A DNA stretch of 64,000 bases, from assembly GCF_003858535.1 (NCBI RefSeq), contig NZ_RQTJ01000003.1, positions 71,237 to 135,236 of the forward strand. The letters run 5' to 3'. Position numbers and translations under genes: made by a program. The stretch comes from Paenimyroides viscosum (GTDB taxonomy: Bacteria; Bacteroidota; Bacteroidia; Flavobacteriales; Flavobacteriaceae). Below the pieces are notes generated by a model. It ran no database searches, had not been told where the DNA came from, and saw only the letters and a list, made by a program, of their open reading frames with translations. Positions 42,631 to 51,736 of this stretch are shown piece after piece; position 1 is the stretch's first letter, and every line of letters starts with the position of its first letter.

Positions 42631-45210
42631 CTATTTAGTTAATTCTTTAATTTTGTTTTCGTAATATCTAACGAGTAATTCATTATCTGATAATGAATCC
42701 TTAAATTTATTATGAAGTAAATCCAAAAGCGGTTGCTTTATAATTATCTCTCCAATAAGATTTATTTCTCTTAATAAAGAATCATACTGTTCCTTTGAGA
42801 TTTTTGAATTAATTTCTTTAAGTCTATTAAAAATTTCATTAATCTTGAGTGTAGCAAATTCTCCCATGAAACCATTTTCAAGAAAAAACTCATCTGCTAA
42901 TAAATCATGAATATTTGCTCCAAATGAATTAAGTCCATTTTCATCCTGTAAAGATTTTCCTTGTTTTAACCTTAAAACATTTTGAGATGGAATATCTGAA
43001 AGAATAAAAGGAGAATGCGTGATAAAAAAAATATTTATATTTTCAATTTGTTTAAACTTATTTAATTTCAATAGTCGAACTAAATCATTAACAAATTCCC
43101 TTTGTTGTTCGGGGTGGAAATAAAGTTCTATTTCATCAAGCACAACCAAAACTTGTTTGTATGAATTAAAATTAGCACGTTTTTGAATTGAATCTAAATT
43201 TTTTAAATGATAAACAATAGAACTTAAAAGACCTAATTTTTGAAATTGCCCAGAACTTATTTTTGATAAAGGTATTTTTTTTTCCTTCTCTTTTATTGAA
43301 GAATAAAAATCATAGTCAAAAATTGCCGGAGGTAACAAATCTGTCAATTCAATATTTTTTCTAGAATAAATTGCTTTTGTATTGTTTATCAAATCTCCTA
43401 ATTCTTCTATATCTCTAGAAAACTCCCAGTTTTGGAGATTCCATTTAGTAGATCTACCATTATTAACAATCTTTCTGTAATAGTCAATTAAACTTGAACT
43501 ACTGAAAATTTTATATTCACCATCAATTTGTAACGTCTTCTTTATCGGATTTTTTATCAATTCTAACAATAATATAGATCTTCGAAGTTTGTCAGTTATA
43601 TGACTTTTATCAATTCTGATAATGTCAACGAAATATCTTTTAGTTAAATATTGTAGATCGCTTTTATTATTTTTAAGTATATTTTTAGGTTCAAACGATT
43701 CTGAAAAAAGTCTGTTTGTATTGTATTTTATTGTTTTTACCGTTTTAACAACACAGTACCAAAATAAATGATATTCAAATTTATCAGTATTTAATTTATA
43801 GTAAATCTCATGATTTCCATACCCCAGGTGTTTACAAAAAACATCATAACTAATTGTCAGTTGAATAAGACTAATTAGCGTTTCAAGGCTCATATTAGAA
43901 GTTTTTTCCAAAATTTTATTAAAAGGTGAAGTTTTCTTTATTTCCTCTGATAAAAAATCTAATTTACTGTGCTCAAACTGGTTTTTAATAATGTATGATA
44001 AAAACGGTTTATTTATATCCTCAGAATCAATGTCTTCATCTTTTCTAACTTCAATATCGTATAAAAATGCATAAGCAGCATATAAATATATTTTTATATC
44101 GTACGTTTTTTTTTCTCCTTCCGTTATTTCTTTAATTTTTTTGTTAAAATAATTTACAAGCACAATATTATCATCAATCCATTTTGATAAAAAACCTATC
44201 TTTTCATTTATAATATTTTTAGAAATATTTATTGGAAAAATGTCAAGAGTTGCTTTGTCTTCTTCCTGCTTTTCAAATTGATATATTAAAAAATGATCTA
44301 AAGCAGTTTCAGCTTTTAATCTAAATCTAATTTCATCAAAACTGTATTGAGGAATAACTGTTCTATATTCTTCATTTGTAAATATAAGTGCACTTAATCT
44401 TTGCTTCATTAATTCTTTTTCTCGCCTGACATCAATCATTGCACTTTCTCTATACGGATGAATAACAACAGGCGTTTGGTATCCATCATTTTTATGAAAA
44501 ATTTTATTTAGCCATGAAACATTTACTTTATTACGATTATCATAAATGAAACCATCATCTTCGAAATCTTTCTCATCTAAACCATATAAAGAATAATTAA
44601 CATACATTGTAAAGAAATAATCATCAACCTTGAATTTAGTTTCGTTTTTGACTGAATATTTTTCATTTTTATATGATTGATTTTTAAATCCATCATTTTC
44701 TAGAACTTTACCACTAATAATCTGTGGTATTTCTAAAACGTTTATATACTCTCTAATTTCATTTTTTTTATTTTTTGCATCTTCTTTATACTTATTAATT
44801 GAAAAATTAATATAAATCTTATATAATTTTTCATCTTGTAAAATATAAAGCTCACCTACTATTCCTTCAACGCAAATAAGTTTTTCTAGTTTATTATTTT
44901 CATCAATTCCTTTAAAAAAGTTATTTAGCAATCTCAATAAAAATTCAATGATAGAGCTTTTTCCACTACCATTTTTTCCAACAATAGCATTTATATTAAT
45001 AGACTGAAGTGTGGATTCAGTATTTTCATTTTTACTATAATAAAAATCAGGATTAAGTTCATTGTAGTTTTCTTTTTTTATAATAAAATCATGATCCTTA
45101 TATTGTTTGTAAGAGTCATCAAAAAAATAAAATTTATTTACTTGTAAATTATTTAGGATATTTTCTTCACATCCCTCTAATGGGCGTATTGCTAATAGTT
45201 TGAAGCTCAT
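42631..45210 (-). CDS. AAA/ABC-type ATPase of a Septu-like (PtuA-like) defence pair
   Basis: An 859-residue SMC/ABC-like ATPase. Walker A G-K-N-G-S-G-K-S is at residues 78-85. A long helical, charged insertion fills ~100-600. I-S-S-G-Q-F-Q-K-L-G-L-L is a signature-like motif near 650, V-L-V-V-L-D-E-I-E-L-Y-F-H-P-E is Walker B, and I-F-F-I-T-H-S-P-F-I-L-S carries the switch His. It is longer than the classic PtuA and markedly AT-richer than the neighbouring core genes, as expected for transferred defence genes. It presumably senses infection and licenses the HNH nuclease encoded 9 bp downstream. Septu-like is the best label; other ATPase-HNH systems cannot be excluded. Confidence 0.75.
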   Translation of the reverse strand: MSFKLLAIRPLEGCEENILNNLQVNKFYFFDDSYKQYKDHDFIIKKENYNELNPDFYYSKNENTESTLQSININAIVGKNGSGKSSIIEFLLRLLNNFFKGIDENNKLEKLICVEGIVGELYILQDEKLYKIYINFSINKYKEDAKNKKNEIREYINVLEIPQIISGKVLENDGFKNQSYKNEKYSVKNETKFKVDDYFFTMYVNYSLYGLDEKDFEDDGFIYDNRNKVNVSWLNKIFHKNDGYQTPVVIHPYRESAMIDVRREKELMKQRLSALIFTNEEYRTVIPQYSFDEIRFRLKAETALDHFLIYQFEKQEEDKATLDIFPINISKNIINEKIGFLSKWIDDNIVLVNYFNKKIKEITEGEKKTYDIKIYLYAAYAFLYDIEVRKDEDIDSEDINKPFLSYIIKNQFEHSKLDFLSEEIKKTSPFNKILEKTSNMSLETLISLIQLTISYDVFCKHLGYGNHEIYYKLNTDKFEYHLFWYCVVKTVKTIKYNTNRLFSESFEPKNILKNNKSDLQYLTKRYFVDIIRIDKSHITDKLRRSILLLELIKNPIKKTLQIDGEYKIFSSSSLIDYYRKIVNNGRSTKWNLQNWEFSRDIEELGDLINNTKAIYSRKNIELTDLLPPAIFDYDFYSSIKEKEKKIPLSKISSGQFQKLGLLSSIVYHLKNLDSIQKRANFNSYKQVLVVLDEIELYFHPEQQREFVNDLVRLLKLNKFKQIENINIFFITHSPFILSDIPSQNVLRLKQGKSLQDENGLNSFGANIHDLLADEFFLENGFMGEFATLKINEIFNRLKEINSKISKEQYDSLLREINLIGEIIIKQPLLDLLHNKFKDSLSDNELLVRYYENKIKELTK

Positions 45211-45303
45211 TTTTTCTAAATTGGATAAAATAATTTATATTTGCTCAACTCTTGCAAATAGCACTTTTATGTTGATAGGATATTAACAATAAAGTTTAAA
45301 GCT

Positions 45304-45441
45304 ATGAAATGCATTAGTTGCGTAGGTGTAAAACCTGTATTTGTGAGGGCATATACAAGAATCCGTTACGGTAAACTTGAAAATGTAACTCAACATTGTC
45401 GTTCTTTACCTTACCAAGGGTTATTACGATTATTTTATTAG
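45304..45441 (+). CDS. Possible small protein (45 aa) with CxxC
   Basis: A 45-codon frame, M-K-C-I-S-C-V-G-V-K-P-V-F-V-R-A-Y-T-R-I-R-Y-G, continuing to N-V-T-Q-H-C-R-S-L-P. It is Arg-rich with a C-x-x-C pair and contains a Y-x-R-x-R-Y-G-K-x-E-x-V pattern that I associate loosely with short Bacteroidota proteins. It lies between two defence operons on the opposite strand and ends exactly at a hairpin terminator, both of which favour a real transcript. Coding status is unproven. Confidence 0.4.
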   Translation: MKCISCVGVKPVFVRAYTRIRYGKLENVTQHCRSLPYQGLLRLFY

Positions 45442-45464
45442 AAGTGAATTTATAACTCACTTCT
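45440..45464. terminator. Bidirectional terminator between the small ORF and the ATPase gene
   Basis: Perfect arms AGAAGTGA/TCACTTCT enclose a 9-nt loop and are followed by TTTTATTT on the + side. The hairpin starts at the stop codon of the 45-residue frame and contains the stop codon of the convergent ATPase gene. Confidence 0.6.
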
Positions 45465-46997
45465 TTTATTTAATATAAATTCCCTCATTAAATTTACAGA
45501 CTCTTCTAATTGCACAAATGTAAACCTCGGATTCAAAATATTCTCAGGATGATGAATTTGATGCCTAATATATTCCGTCAAAACAATTTGCTCATTTTTA
45601 GTAGAACCATTATTAAAAATTTTAGTATAATCAATCAAATCTTTTCCAATCTTGAAATCGTTCCATAATTCTTCAGCGAAAAGATAGCCGTGTAATTCGT
45701 TATGGTATTCATCTGTTAAATCTTTAAAAGCAACATAGTTTATTTCGTTTAAAGAAGGATATGGTAATTGACTAGGTAAAACTTCTGAAATAGATTTATT
45801 TCCTTCTGCATCTTTATTGATTAATCTTAAGTTATCAAACTCCAATCCTTTAACAACAATAGAGCTATGTGTTGTTAATAAAACTTGAGTTTTATTTGCT
45901 TGAGATAATTCTTTAAAAGCTTTAATCAACAATCTTTGATGATCTGTATGTTGAGATGTTTCAGGTTCTTCTATCGCATAAATAACTGATTGTGAGTTCC
46001 CAGAACGCATTCTTCTTTCAGCTTCGGCTCTAAAAAAGTTTAATAAGATTAATCTTTTAACACCACTTCCTCTTTTATTGATTGGGATATTTTCGTCACC
46101 AGAAATAGAAACATTCTTAAATACATCTATCCATTTTAATGCACTTGCTGTTGGTATTATCGGATTTAATGAATTCGCTATCTCTGGATTCATTTCTCTC
46201 AATTTCGCCAAAGTAGTATCAGAAACAGCATTTAGGTGCACAGTAACACGTCGTGCTATATCTTCAAACATTGAGATTACCTCTTGATCTGCTAAAATTT
46301 GAGATACTGCCTTCTTCAAAGGATCTTGTACTTCGCTGTCATTATCACTATTTTTTCTATCAGATTGAAAAAGACAGTATAATGGCAGATAAGTTTGTAT
46401 TTTTTCCCAAATATTTTTAGCATCTTCTTTTGAAGTATCAATTTCGATCTCATTTAACTGTAAATCATCAGCAAAATGATTCCAAATTGCTGTTCGCATT
46501 ATTGCATTTACGGTTAGATTTTCACACTCAATAGATTCATCTTTGATTATTTTTTTATAATCTCCAATTTTTTTTAATAATAAATCAGAACATTTTTCAT
46601 TGGTTGGATGATGTGCTTTGATAAAAACTTTTGCTGCTCCTGCATTTGGGTATTTTTTTATGATTTCCAATCTACCATTAGAATTTAATAGATATTCATT
46701 CTCAAATGTAGTAGGGTTGGTAGCATCAATAGTAATCGAAGGCGGTAAATCTGTGAATACCGCAGTAATAAAAATATCTTTATTACCTTCCTCTAACGCA
46801 TATTTATTAACATCATCTTTATCTAACTTGACAACATAATCTCCTTTTCCATCATTAAAGAAGACGTCTAATGCTTCTAATACGGAAGACTTTCCAATAT
46901 CATTTTTTCCAACAAAGGTTGTTAAATCATCTATTTTAATTTCAACTTCTTCTTTATAGCTTCTAAAATTTTTAATTTTTATCGAGTGCAATTTCAT
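45450..46997 (-). CDS. OLD-like AAA ATPase with C-terminal R-X4-H (HEPN-type) motif
   Basis: A 515-residue ABC/SMC-type ATPase of the OLD-like AAA group. I-K-N-F-R-S-Y is at residues 8-14, Walker A G-K-N-D-I-G-K-S at 30-37, G-S-G-V-K-R-L signature near 312, Walker B I-Y-A-I-E-E-P-E-T near 340, and T-T-H-S-S-I-V near 370. No TOPRIM domain with D-x-D follows. Instead the last ~120 residues are helical and contain E-Y-I-R478-H-Q-I-H-H483-P-E-N, which fits the R-X4-H motif of HEPN ribonucleases. I infer an ATPase-controlled HEPN effector. It is the last gene of the hsd operon, 56 bp after the PD-(D/E)XK gene. Confidence 0.75.
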   Translation of the reverse strand: MKLHSIKIKNFRSYKEEVEIKIDDLTTFVGKNDIGKSSVLEALDVFFNDGKGDYVVKLDKDDVNKYALEEGNKDIFITAVFTDLPPSITIDATNPTTFENEYLLNSNGRLEIIKKYPNAGAAKVFIKAHHPTNEKCSDLLLKKIGDYKKIIKDESIECENLTVNAIMRTAIWNHFADDLQLNEIEIDTSKEDAKNIWEKIQTYLPLYCLFQSDRKNSDNDSEVQDPLKKAVSQILADQEVISMFEDIARRVTVHLNAVSDTTLAKLREMNPEIANSLNPIIPTASALKWIDVFKNVSISGDENIPINKRGSGVKRLILLNFFRAEAERRMRSGNSQSVIYAIEEPETSQHTDHQRLLIKAFKELSQANKTQVLLTTHSSIVVKGLEFDNLRLINKDAEGNKSISEVLPSQLPYPSLNEINYVAFKDLTDEYHNELHGYLFAEELWNDFKIGKDLIDYTKIFNNGSTKNEQIVLTEYIRHQIHHPENILNPRFTFVQLEESVNLMREFILNKRSEL

Positions 46998-47053
46998 TTT
47001 ACTATGTTTTATTAAGTTTATTATTGCTTTAAATTAATTTACTTTTCATTACC

Positions 47054-48526
47054 TCAATCATTTACTTTTGAAGCGGATTTTTTAGGAGAAGCATTAATTA
47101 TGATTATATTTTCTTGCTCTTTAAGGTCTAAATCATTCAAAACTGAATTAACTTTTTCAATTTCTTTGTCATTATAGCAAAGGATGACTTTTATGTCACT
47201 TATTGATTTAGAAGCTTTTTTGTAAATATCGGTTTGATTTTTTAAATTGTTCTTTAGAGAAGATGATTTCCCTAATTTAAACTCAACAATTGTTGAATCT
47301 TTAGAGCCATTAGATATTTTATAGTCCGCAGGACCTCTTCCGTTATTTACTTCAGAATTAACGTCAAAAGGAGTTGCATACCAAGTTAATCTAAACATCC
47401 TTTGAATCGTTTCTTCTTTTGCAATAGGTATTCCATCATTATAAAAAACCCTATAACCATCATTATCTTCTATTACTTCTTTCAGATAGACTACTCGTTT
47501 AAGAGCTTCTTCATAGCTATCTGGTTTAAATTTATAAAAATCACTAAATTCATCCAACAACTTAGGTAGTGATATTAAAATTTCAGTAAGCTCCTGAGTG
47601 ATTTTAGAAATTTTATCTTTAGTTAACTTAGAAACATTTTCCTTATTATCTTCTTTAGATTTAATATAATGATCTAAAATTTCCGGAAATTTGTTAACTG
47701 TTTTGTTGATGGTAAGATTTCTTTCTTTAGTTGAGGGGTCTTTAGGAAGATTTTCCCTAAAATATTTGTTTATAGAATCTCTTAAGTCTACATTACGAAT
47801 GCTATTTGATATGTTCTTGAAATTCGAATAAAACTCTGAATTATTAATTGCAGCATCATCTTTTGTTAGAATATCTAGTGGTGTTAAAATAATAAAATCT
47901 CCATTATCCTCCAAAAACAAATACGGTAGTCTGTATGTTTTAGGCATCCATCTTTGAAACTCTTTATTAAAAATTGAATTTAATTTAAATTCTCTAATTT
48001 GATGATCCTTCAGGTTATTAATAGCAAACGCTTGTGTGTATTCAAGCAAGAAATCATAGATGATATTTGTAGTAAAGTCGCTAATAAAGTCTCTCCCTAC
48101 ACCAGGATTCATTAATGTTAATTTTTCAATATGTGAAGTCTGAGTTATTTTCTCATTGCCAAATGATTTATAGAATCCATTAAAAGAATTTATCATTTTT
48201 TTTGCAAAGTCTTTACCTAGTCCTCTTCCTCCATTACTATCTTTTGAGACCCCTAACCAATTTTGCTTTATTTCTGGAAATCTAAATATACTATTATTTA
48301 CAGCAAAGTCTTTATCTTCTATTGCTACGTTCTTTAGAAACATAATATGTTCAATTAAAATCTTATGAAGTTTTTGGTATTCAGTATCCTTAGAAGCAAA
48401 TAGCAAGAATGGATCTATAAAGAGCGGTAAATCCGAACTTAAACAAATGTTTAAAGCCCCATATTTTTCTAGTACATTTTTGTCTATATCAAAATAATCT
48501 GAAAATAGTATTTTAAATTCACTCAT
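47054..48526 (-). CDS. PD-(D/E)XK nuclease-like protein in the hsd operon (490 aa)
   Basis: Unknown as a whole, but residues ~395-445 carry a restriction-endonuclease-like active site: G-P-A-D401-Y, then a 13-residue spacer, then V-E415-F-K417-L-G-K-S, giving D-X13-E-X-K. L-K-N-N-L-K-N-Q follows, as in nucleases of this fold. The N-terminal ~390 residues are helical and unassigned (S-D-Y-F-D-I-D-K near the start and L-F-I-D-P-F-L-L near 35). The gene starts 20 bp after hsdR and precedes the ATPase/HEPN gene. It therefore looks like the nuclease partner of that ATPase, carried as cargo of the type I restriction operon. Confidence 0.72.
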   Translation of the reverse strand: MSEFKILFSDYFDIDKNVLEKYGALNICLSSDLPLFIDPFLLFASKDTEYQKLHKILIEHIMFLKNVAIEDKDFAVNNSIFRFPEIKQNWLGVSKDSNGGRGLGKDFAKKMINSFNGFYKSFGNEKITQTSHIEKLTLMNPGVGRDFISDFTTNIIYDFLLEYTQAFAINNLKDHQIREFKLNSIFNKEFQRWMPKTYRLPYLFLEDNGDFIILTPLDILTKDDAAINNSEFYSNFKNISNSIRNVDLRDSINKYFRENLPKDPSTKERNLTINKTVNKFPEILDHYIKSKEDNKENVSKLTKDKISKITQELTEILISLPKLLDEFSDFYKFKPDSYEEALKRVVYLKEVIEDNDGYRVFYNDGIPIAKEETIQRMFRLTWYATPFDVNSEVNNGRGPADYKISNGSKDSTIVEFKLGKSSSLKNNLKNQTDIYKKASKSISDIKVILCYNDKEIEKVNSVLNDLDLKEQENIIIINASPKKSASKVND

Positions 48527-48546
48527 AGTGTTATTTATATTATAAT

Positions 48547-51402
48547 CTACCTCGCAAATCCACTGATAAACGTATTCACAAAATCATAGATTTTATGGGT
48601 AACACGTTCAATTTTGGTACTGCGTTCTTTTAAACTTGGTTTTTGAATCATTAAACCAACAATATCCTCACGTAATGGTTGTTTATCAGTAAATAAATAT
48701 TCACCAATTATGTGTTCCAATTTATCTTGGTCTAATGCTTCTTCTTTACTTATTTCTTGAATAGCTTCTTTACGCTCCTGTTCTACAAAATCTTCAAATG
48801 CTTCAATAACATCTTCAGAATCTGCAATTAACGGCAGATTCTTTTGAATAAACTTTTCAATTAATTCTTTTTTACTACGCAACTGAATATCAGAATTCAA
48901 TAAGTCTTGAATCATTTTTTCTTGGCTCTGTTTTTCAGCCTGTGGAGCTGCTTGTAAACGAACCAATAAATTCATGATATAAGTTACATTAATCTCATCA
49001 CGATGAATCAACTCTAATTCAAAATCAAGGTCATCTAAAATAGAATGCCCTTTATCATCTTCTTTGTGTAAACCTTTGTTTTCTTCATATAAGTCTAAAT
49101 ACTTGCTTTTGTAATCTTCAAATTCTTGATGCGTAATTGGTAAATCATCGTAATTAAAATCACCGTATTGCTTCATTTTATTCAGCAATCGCATTACTTC
49201 CCGAAAAGCCTTAATAAACTCGGCTTGCTCTTCTTCGTTTTGTAACGTGTTTACACTATCAACTGTTGGCGCAATCGTTACTAAAGCATCATATTTTTCC
49301 TGTAACTTTTGGTCTAAAGCTTCGTAAGGCAATTCTATGATTTCACCTACGGCATTTTTATTTGCAAATAACTCTATCGCTTTATCTGTTGCCTCTTTTA
49401 AATTGCGATAACAAACAATATTTCCATGTGATTTTACTTCATCTAAAATTCGGTTGGTACGAGAATATGCTTGAATCAATCCATGATATTGTAAATTCTT
49501 ATCAACGTATAAGGTGTTCAATGTTTTACTATCAAACCCCGTTAAAAACATATTTACGACTATTAAAATATCAATTTGTTTGTTTTTAACTTTATCGGCA
49601 ATGTCGTTGTAATATTGATAAAACAAAGCAGAGTCTTTTGTTGAATAATTTCGTTGAAACATTTTATTGTAATCTTCAATAAAATCATCTAATTCTTCTC
49701 GTTTGTATTTTGCTAAATAAGGTGTATCACTTTCTGCCGCAATATTAAATTCGTCTTCTTCTATAGAATAGTTGCTGTTCTTTTTCTGTTCCTCGTTAGC
49801 TGTATAAGTAAAAATAGTTGCAATTTTTAAATCGTGTAAACCTTGCTCTTTTGCTTCTTTAAACAATTTATAATAGGCAATAGCAGCATCGGTATCGCTT
49901 ACACAAAACATAGCCGTAAACTCTTTATTATGCGTTTTTCGGTGATGATTTTGAATGATGTGTTTTACAATAGCTTTTCTACGAACTGGCGCATTCATTA
50001 CTTCGGGTTCATTGATTTTTTCTACTTCAATGTCTTCAATAGTATCTTTTTGTTTGAATGTTCTAATGTATTCAATGGCAAAGCGTAAAACATTTCCATC
50101 TCTAATAGCATCGGTAATTACATATTTGTGCAACGGCTTACCAAACAACATTTCGGTGGTACGTTTTCCATAATCGTTGGTTCCGGCATTTTCAGTAAAT
50201 ATGGGCGTTCCTGTAAAACCAAACATTTGACAACCTTTAAAGAAATTCTTGATGTCTTCATGGGTTTTTCCAAATTGCGAACGGTGACACTCATCGAAAA
50301 TAAAAACAATGCGCTCGTTTTCTAACGCTTTCATCGCTTTAAGATAATACGGTTTCGTTATTGCATTGTTTAATTTTTGTATCGTAGTAACTATTAATTT
50401 ATTGGAACCCGTCATTTGGTTTACCAAGGTTTTGGTATCGTTTGTAGAATCGATACTTCCTTTACTAAAACTATTAAATTCTTTTGCCGTTTGCGTATCT
50501 AAATCTTTACGATCGACTACAAAAACCACTTTGTGAACTTCGGGTAACTGTGTAAGTATTTGTGCAGCTTTAAACGACGTTAAGGTTTTCCCAGAACCCG
50601 TAGTGTGCCAAATATAACCGTATTCGGTAGTTGTTTTTACTTGATTAATGATGGCTTCTACCGCATAATATTGGTACGGACGTAACACCATTAAGGCTTT
50701 TTGCGTTTCGTTTAGTACAATATACTGCGTAATCATTTTAGATAAATGACACGGATTCATGAAATCATCTGCAAACTCAGCTAAGTTTGTAATTAGTTTA
50801 TTTTCTTTATCTGTCCAGTAAAACGATTGCTTAAATGAACGATCTTTTACACGACCATTGCAATAGTATTTGGTATTTACCCCATTACTAATAACGAACA
50901 ACTGAATAAATTGAAACAACCCAAAACCTGCGCCGTATGAATGTCTTTGATAGCGATTGATTTGATTAAAAGCTTCTTTTAACTCTAAACCTCTACGTTT
51001 TAATTCAATTTGAACCAAAGGCAAACCATTAATTAAAATAGTAACATCGTAGCGGTTGTCGTAATTTCCTTTCATAGAAATTTGATTCGCTACTTGAAAT
51101 TCGTTTTTACACCAATTTTTACTGTCAATTAACTGTATGGTTTTATTTTCTCCCAATTCATTAATATACGGAATACGAGAACGCAGCGTTTTTGCACGTT
51201 CAAACGTATTGCCTTTATTGATGTAAAGGAGTATTTGGTTTAATTCGGTTTCGGTAAGCGAAACTTTATTGTGTTTTTCAATCTGTTGTTTGAAATTAGC
51301 CACTACATCGGTTTCGTGTTTTAAAACGATACGTTGATAGCCCAATTGTACCAATTGATCTATTAAATTATTTTCTAAGAGTTGTTCTGGTTGTGCGTTC
51401 AT
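48547..51402 (-). CDS. hsdR: Type I restriction endonuclease subunit R
   Basis: A 951-residue translocase-nuclease subunit. The N-terminal nuclease has D-V-T-I-L-I-N-G followed by V-Q-I-E-L-K-R-R (D ... E-x-K) near residue 120-138. The SF2 motor shows H-T-T-G-S-G-K-T near 266, V-D-R-K-D-L near 297, F-D-E-C-H-R near 371, F-T-G-T-P, and Y-S-R-T-N-R-I near 655. A helical C-terminus binds the methylase core. With HsdM and HsdS it cuts unmodified DNA after translocation. A gap of 335 bp, containing a broken DUF3800 gene, separates it from hsdS. Confidence 0.95.
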   Translation of the reverse strand: MNAQPEQLLENNLIDQLVQLGYQRIVLKHETDVVANFKQQIEKHNKVSLTETELNQILLYINKGNTFERAKTLRSRIPYINELGENKTIQLIDSKNWCKNEFQVANQISMKGNYDNRYDVTILINGLPLVQIELKRRGLELKEAFNQINRYQRHSYGAGFGLFQFIQLFVISNGVNTKYYCNGRVKDRSFKQSFYWTDKENKLITNLAEFADDFMNPCHLSKMITQYIVLNETQKALMVLRPYQYYAVEAIINQVKTTTEYGYIWHTTGSGKTLTSFKAAQILTQLPEVHKVVFVVDRKDLDTQTAKEFNSFSKGSIDSTNDTKTLVNQMTGSNKLIVTTIQKLNNAITKPYYLKAMKALENERIVFIFDECHRSQFGKTHEDIKNFFKGCQMFGFTGTPIFTENAGTNDYGKRTTEMLFGKPLHKYVITDAIRDGNVLRFAIEYIRTFKQKDTIEDIEVEKINEPEVMNAPVRRKAIVKHIIQNHHRKTHNKEFTAMFCVSDTDAAIAYYKLFKEAKEQGLHDLKIATIFTYTANEEQKKNSNYSIEEDEFNIAAESDTPYLAKYKREELDDFIEDYNKMFQRNYSTKDSALFYQYYNDIADKVKNKQIDILIVVNMFLTGFDSKTLNTLYVDKNLQYHGLIQAYSRTNRILDEVKSHGNIVCYRNLKEATDKAIELFANKNAVGEIIELPYEALDQKLQEKYDALVTIAPTVDSVNTLQNEEEQAEFIKAFREVMRLLNKMKQYGDFNYDDLPITHQEFEDYKSKYLDLYEENKGLHKEDDKGHSILDDLDFELELIHRDEINVTYIMNLLVRLQAAPQAEKQSQEKMIQDLLNSDIQLRSKKELIEKFIQKNLPLIADSEDVIEAFEDFVEQERKEAIQEISKEEALDQDKLEHIIGEYLFTDKQPLREDIVGLMIQKPSLKERSTKIERVTHKIYDFVNTFISGFAR

Positions 51403-51550
51403 TTTTGTTAAACATTTGTTTTTAACAATATTATGTTATACATTTGTACTACAAAATCGTCTTTAATAATTAAAGAAATAAAGGATTGGGGTGTCCCCGG
51501 TCGAGCAAAAGCCTATCATTTGATGGGCTTTTGTTTTTAGGGAAAAATCT
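51403..51550. other. Gap between hsdR and the DUF3800 remnant
   Basis: No coding frame. A hairpin (AAAAGCCTATCA / TGATGGGCTTTT, one wobble pair, TT loop) at 51507-51532 could terminate or attenuate transcription. If it ends the hsdM-hsdS transcript, hsdR would need its own promoter just downstream. A GTGTCCCCGGTCGAG word beside it resembles a tRNA T-arm, but no tRNA can be folded. Confidence 0.45.
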
Positions 51551-51718
51551 TTAACCCATACATTCTTCCGTTTTTATAGCATTGATATTATTTCTTATAT
51601 CAAAATAATTATCCTCGCTGGTAAGTATAGCACAAAGTAAGAAAACAGGGAAAGAAGGATCAAGATTTACTAAACCATGATCTCCACTTTCGTCTATAAA
51701 CAAATAATATTTTTTCAT
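51551..51718 (-). pseudogene. Truncated DUF3800-protein gene (N-terminal 55 aa only)
   Basis: The 55-codon frame begins M-K-K-Y-Y-L-F-I-D-E-S-G-D-H-G-L and continues F-P-V-F-L-L-C-A-I-L. This matches the characteristic first strand of DUF3800 proteins (Y-x-F-I-D-E-S-G with the acidic RNase H-like residue). Members are normally ~200-270 residues, so only the front remains; the frame stops at 51553 after T-E-E-C-M-G. It starts 19 bp after the hsdS stop. DUF3800 genes often accompany restriction or toxin loci, so this may be the relic of an accessory defence gene. Confidence 0.65.
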
Positions 51719-51736
51719 ACTTACTTTCACTTTTAC

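Noticed and set aside
51487-51505. T-arm-like word GTGTCCCCGGTCGAG near hsdR, considered as a tRNA fragment or attachment site
   Set aside because: No cloverleaf can be drawn around it and no second copy was found at the other end of the island.
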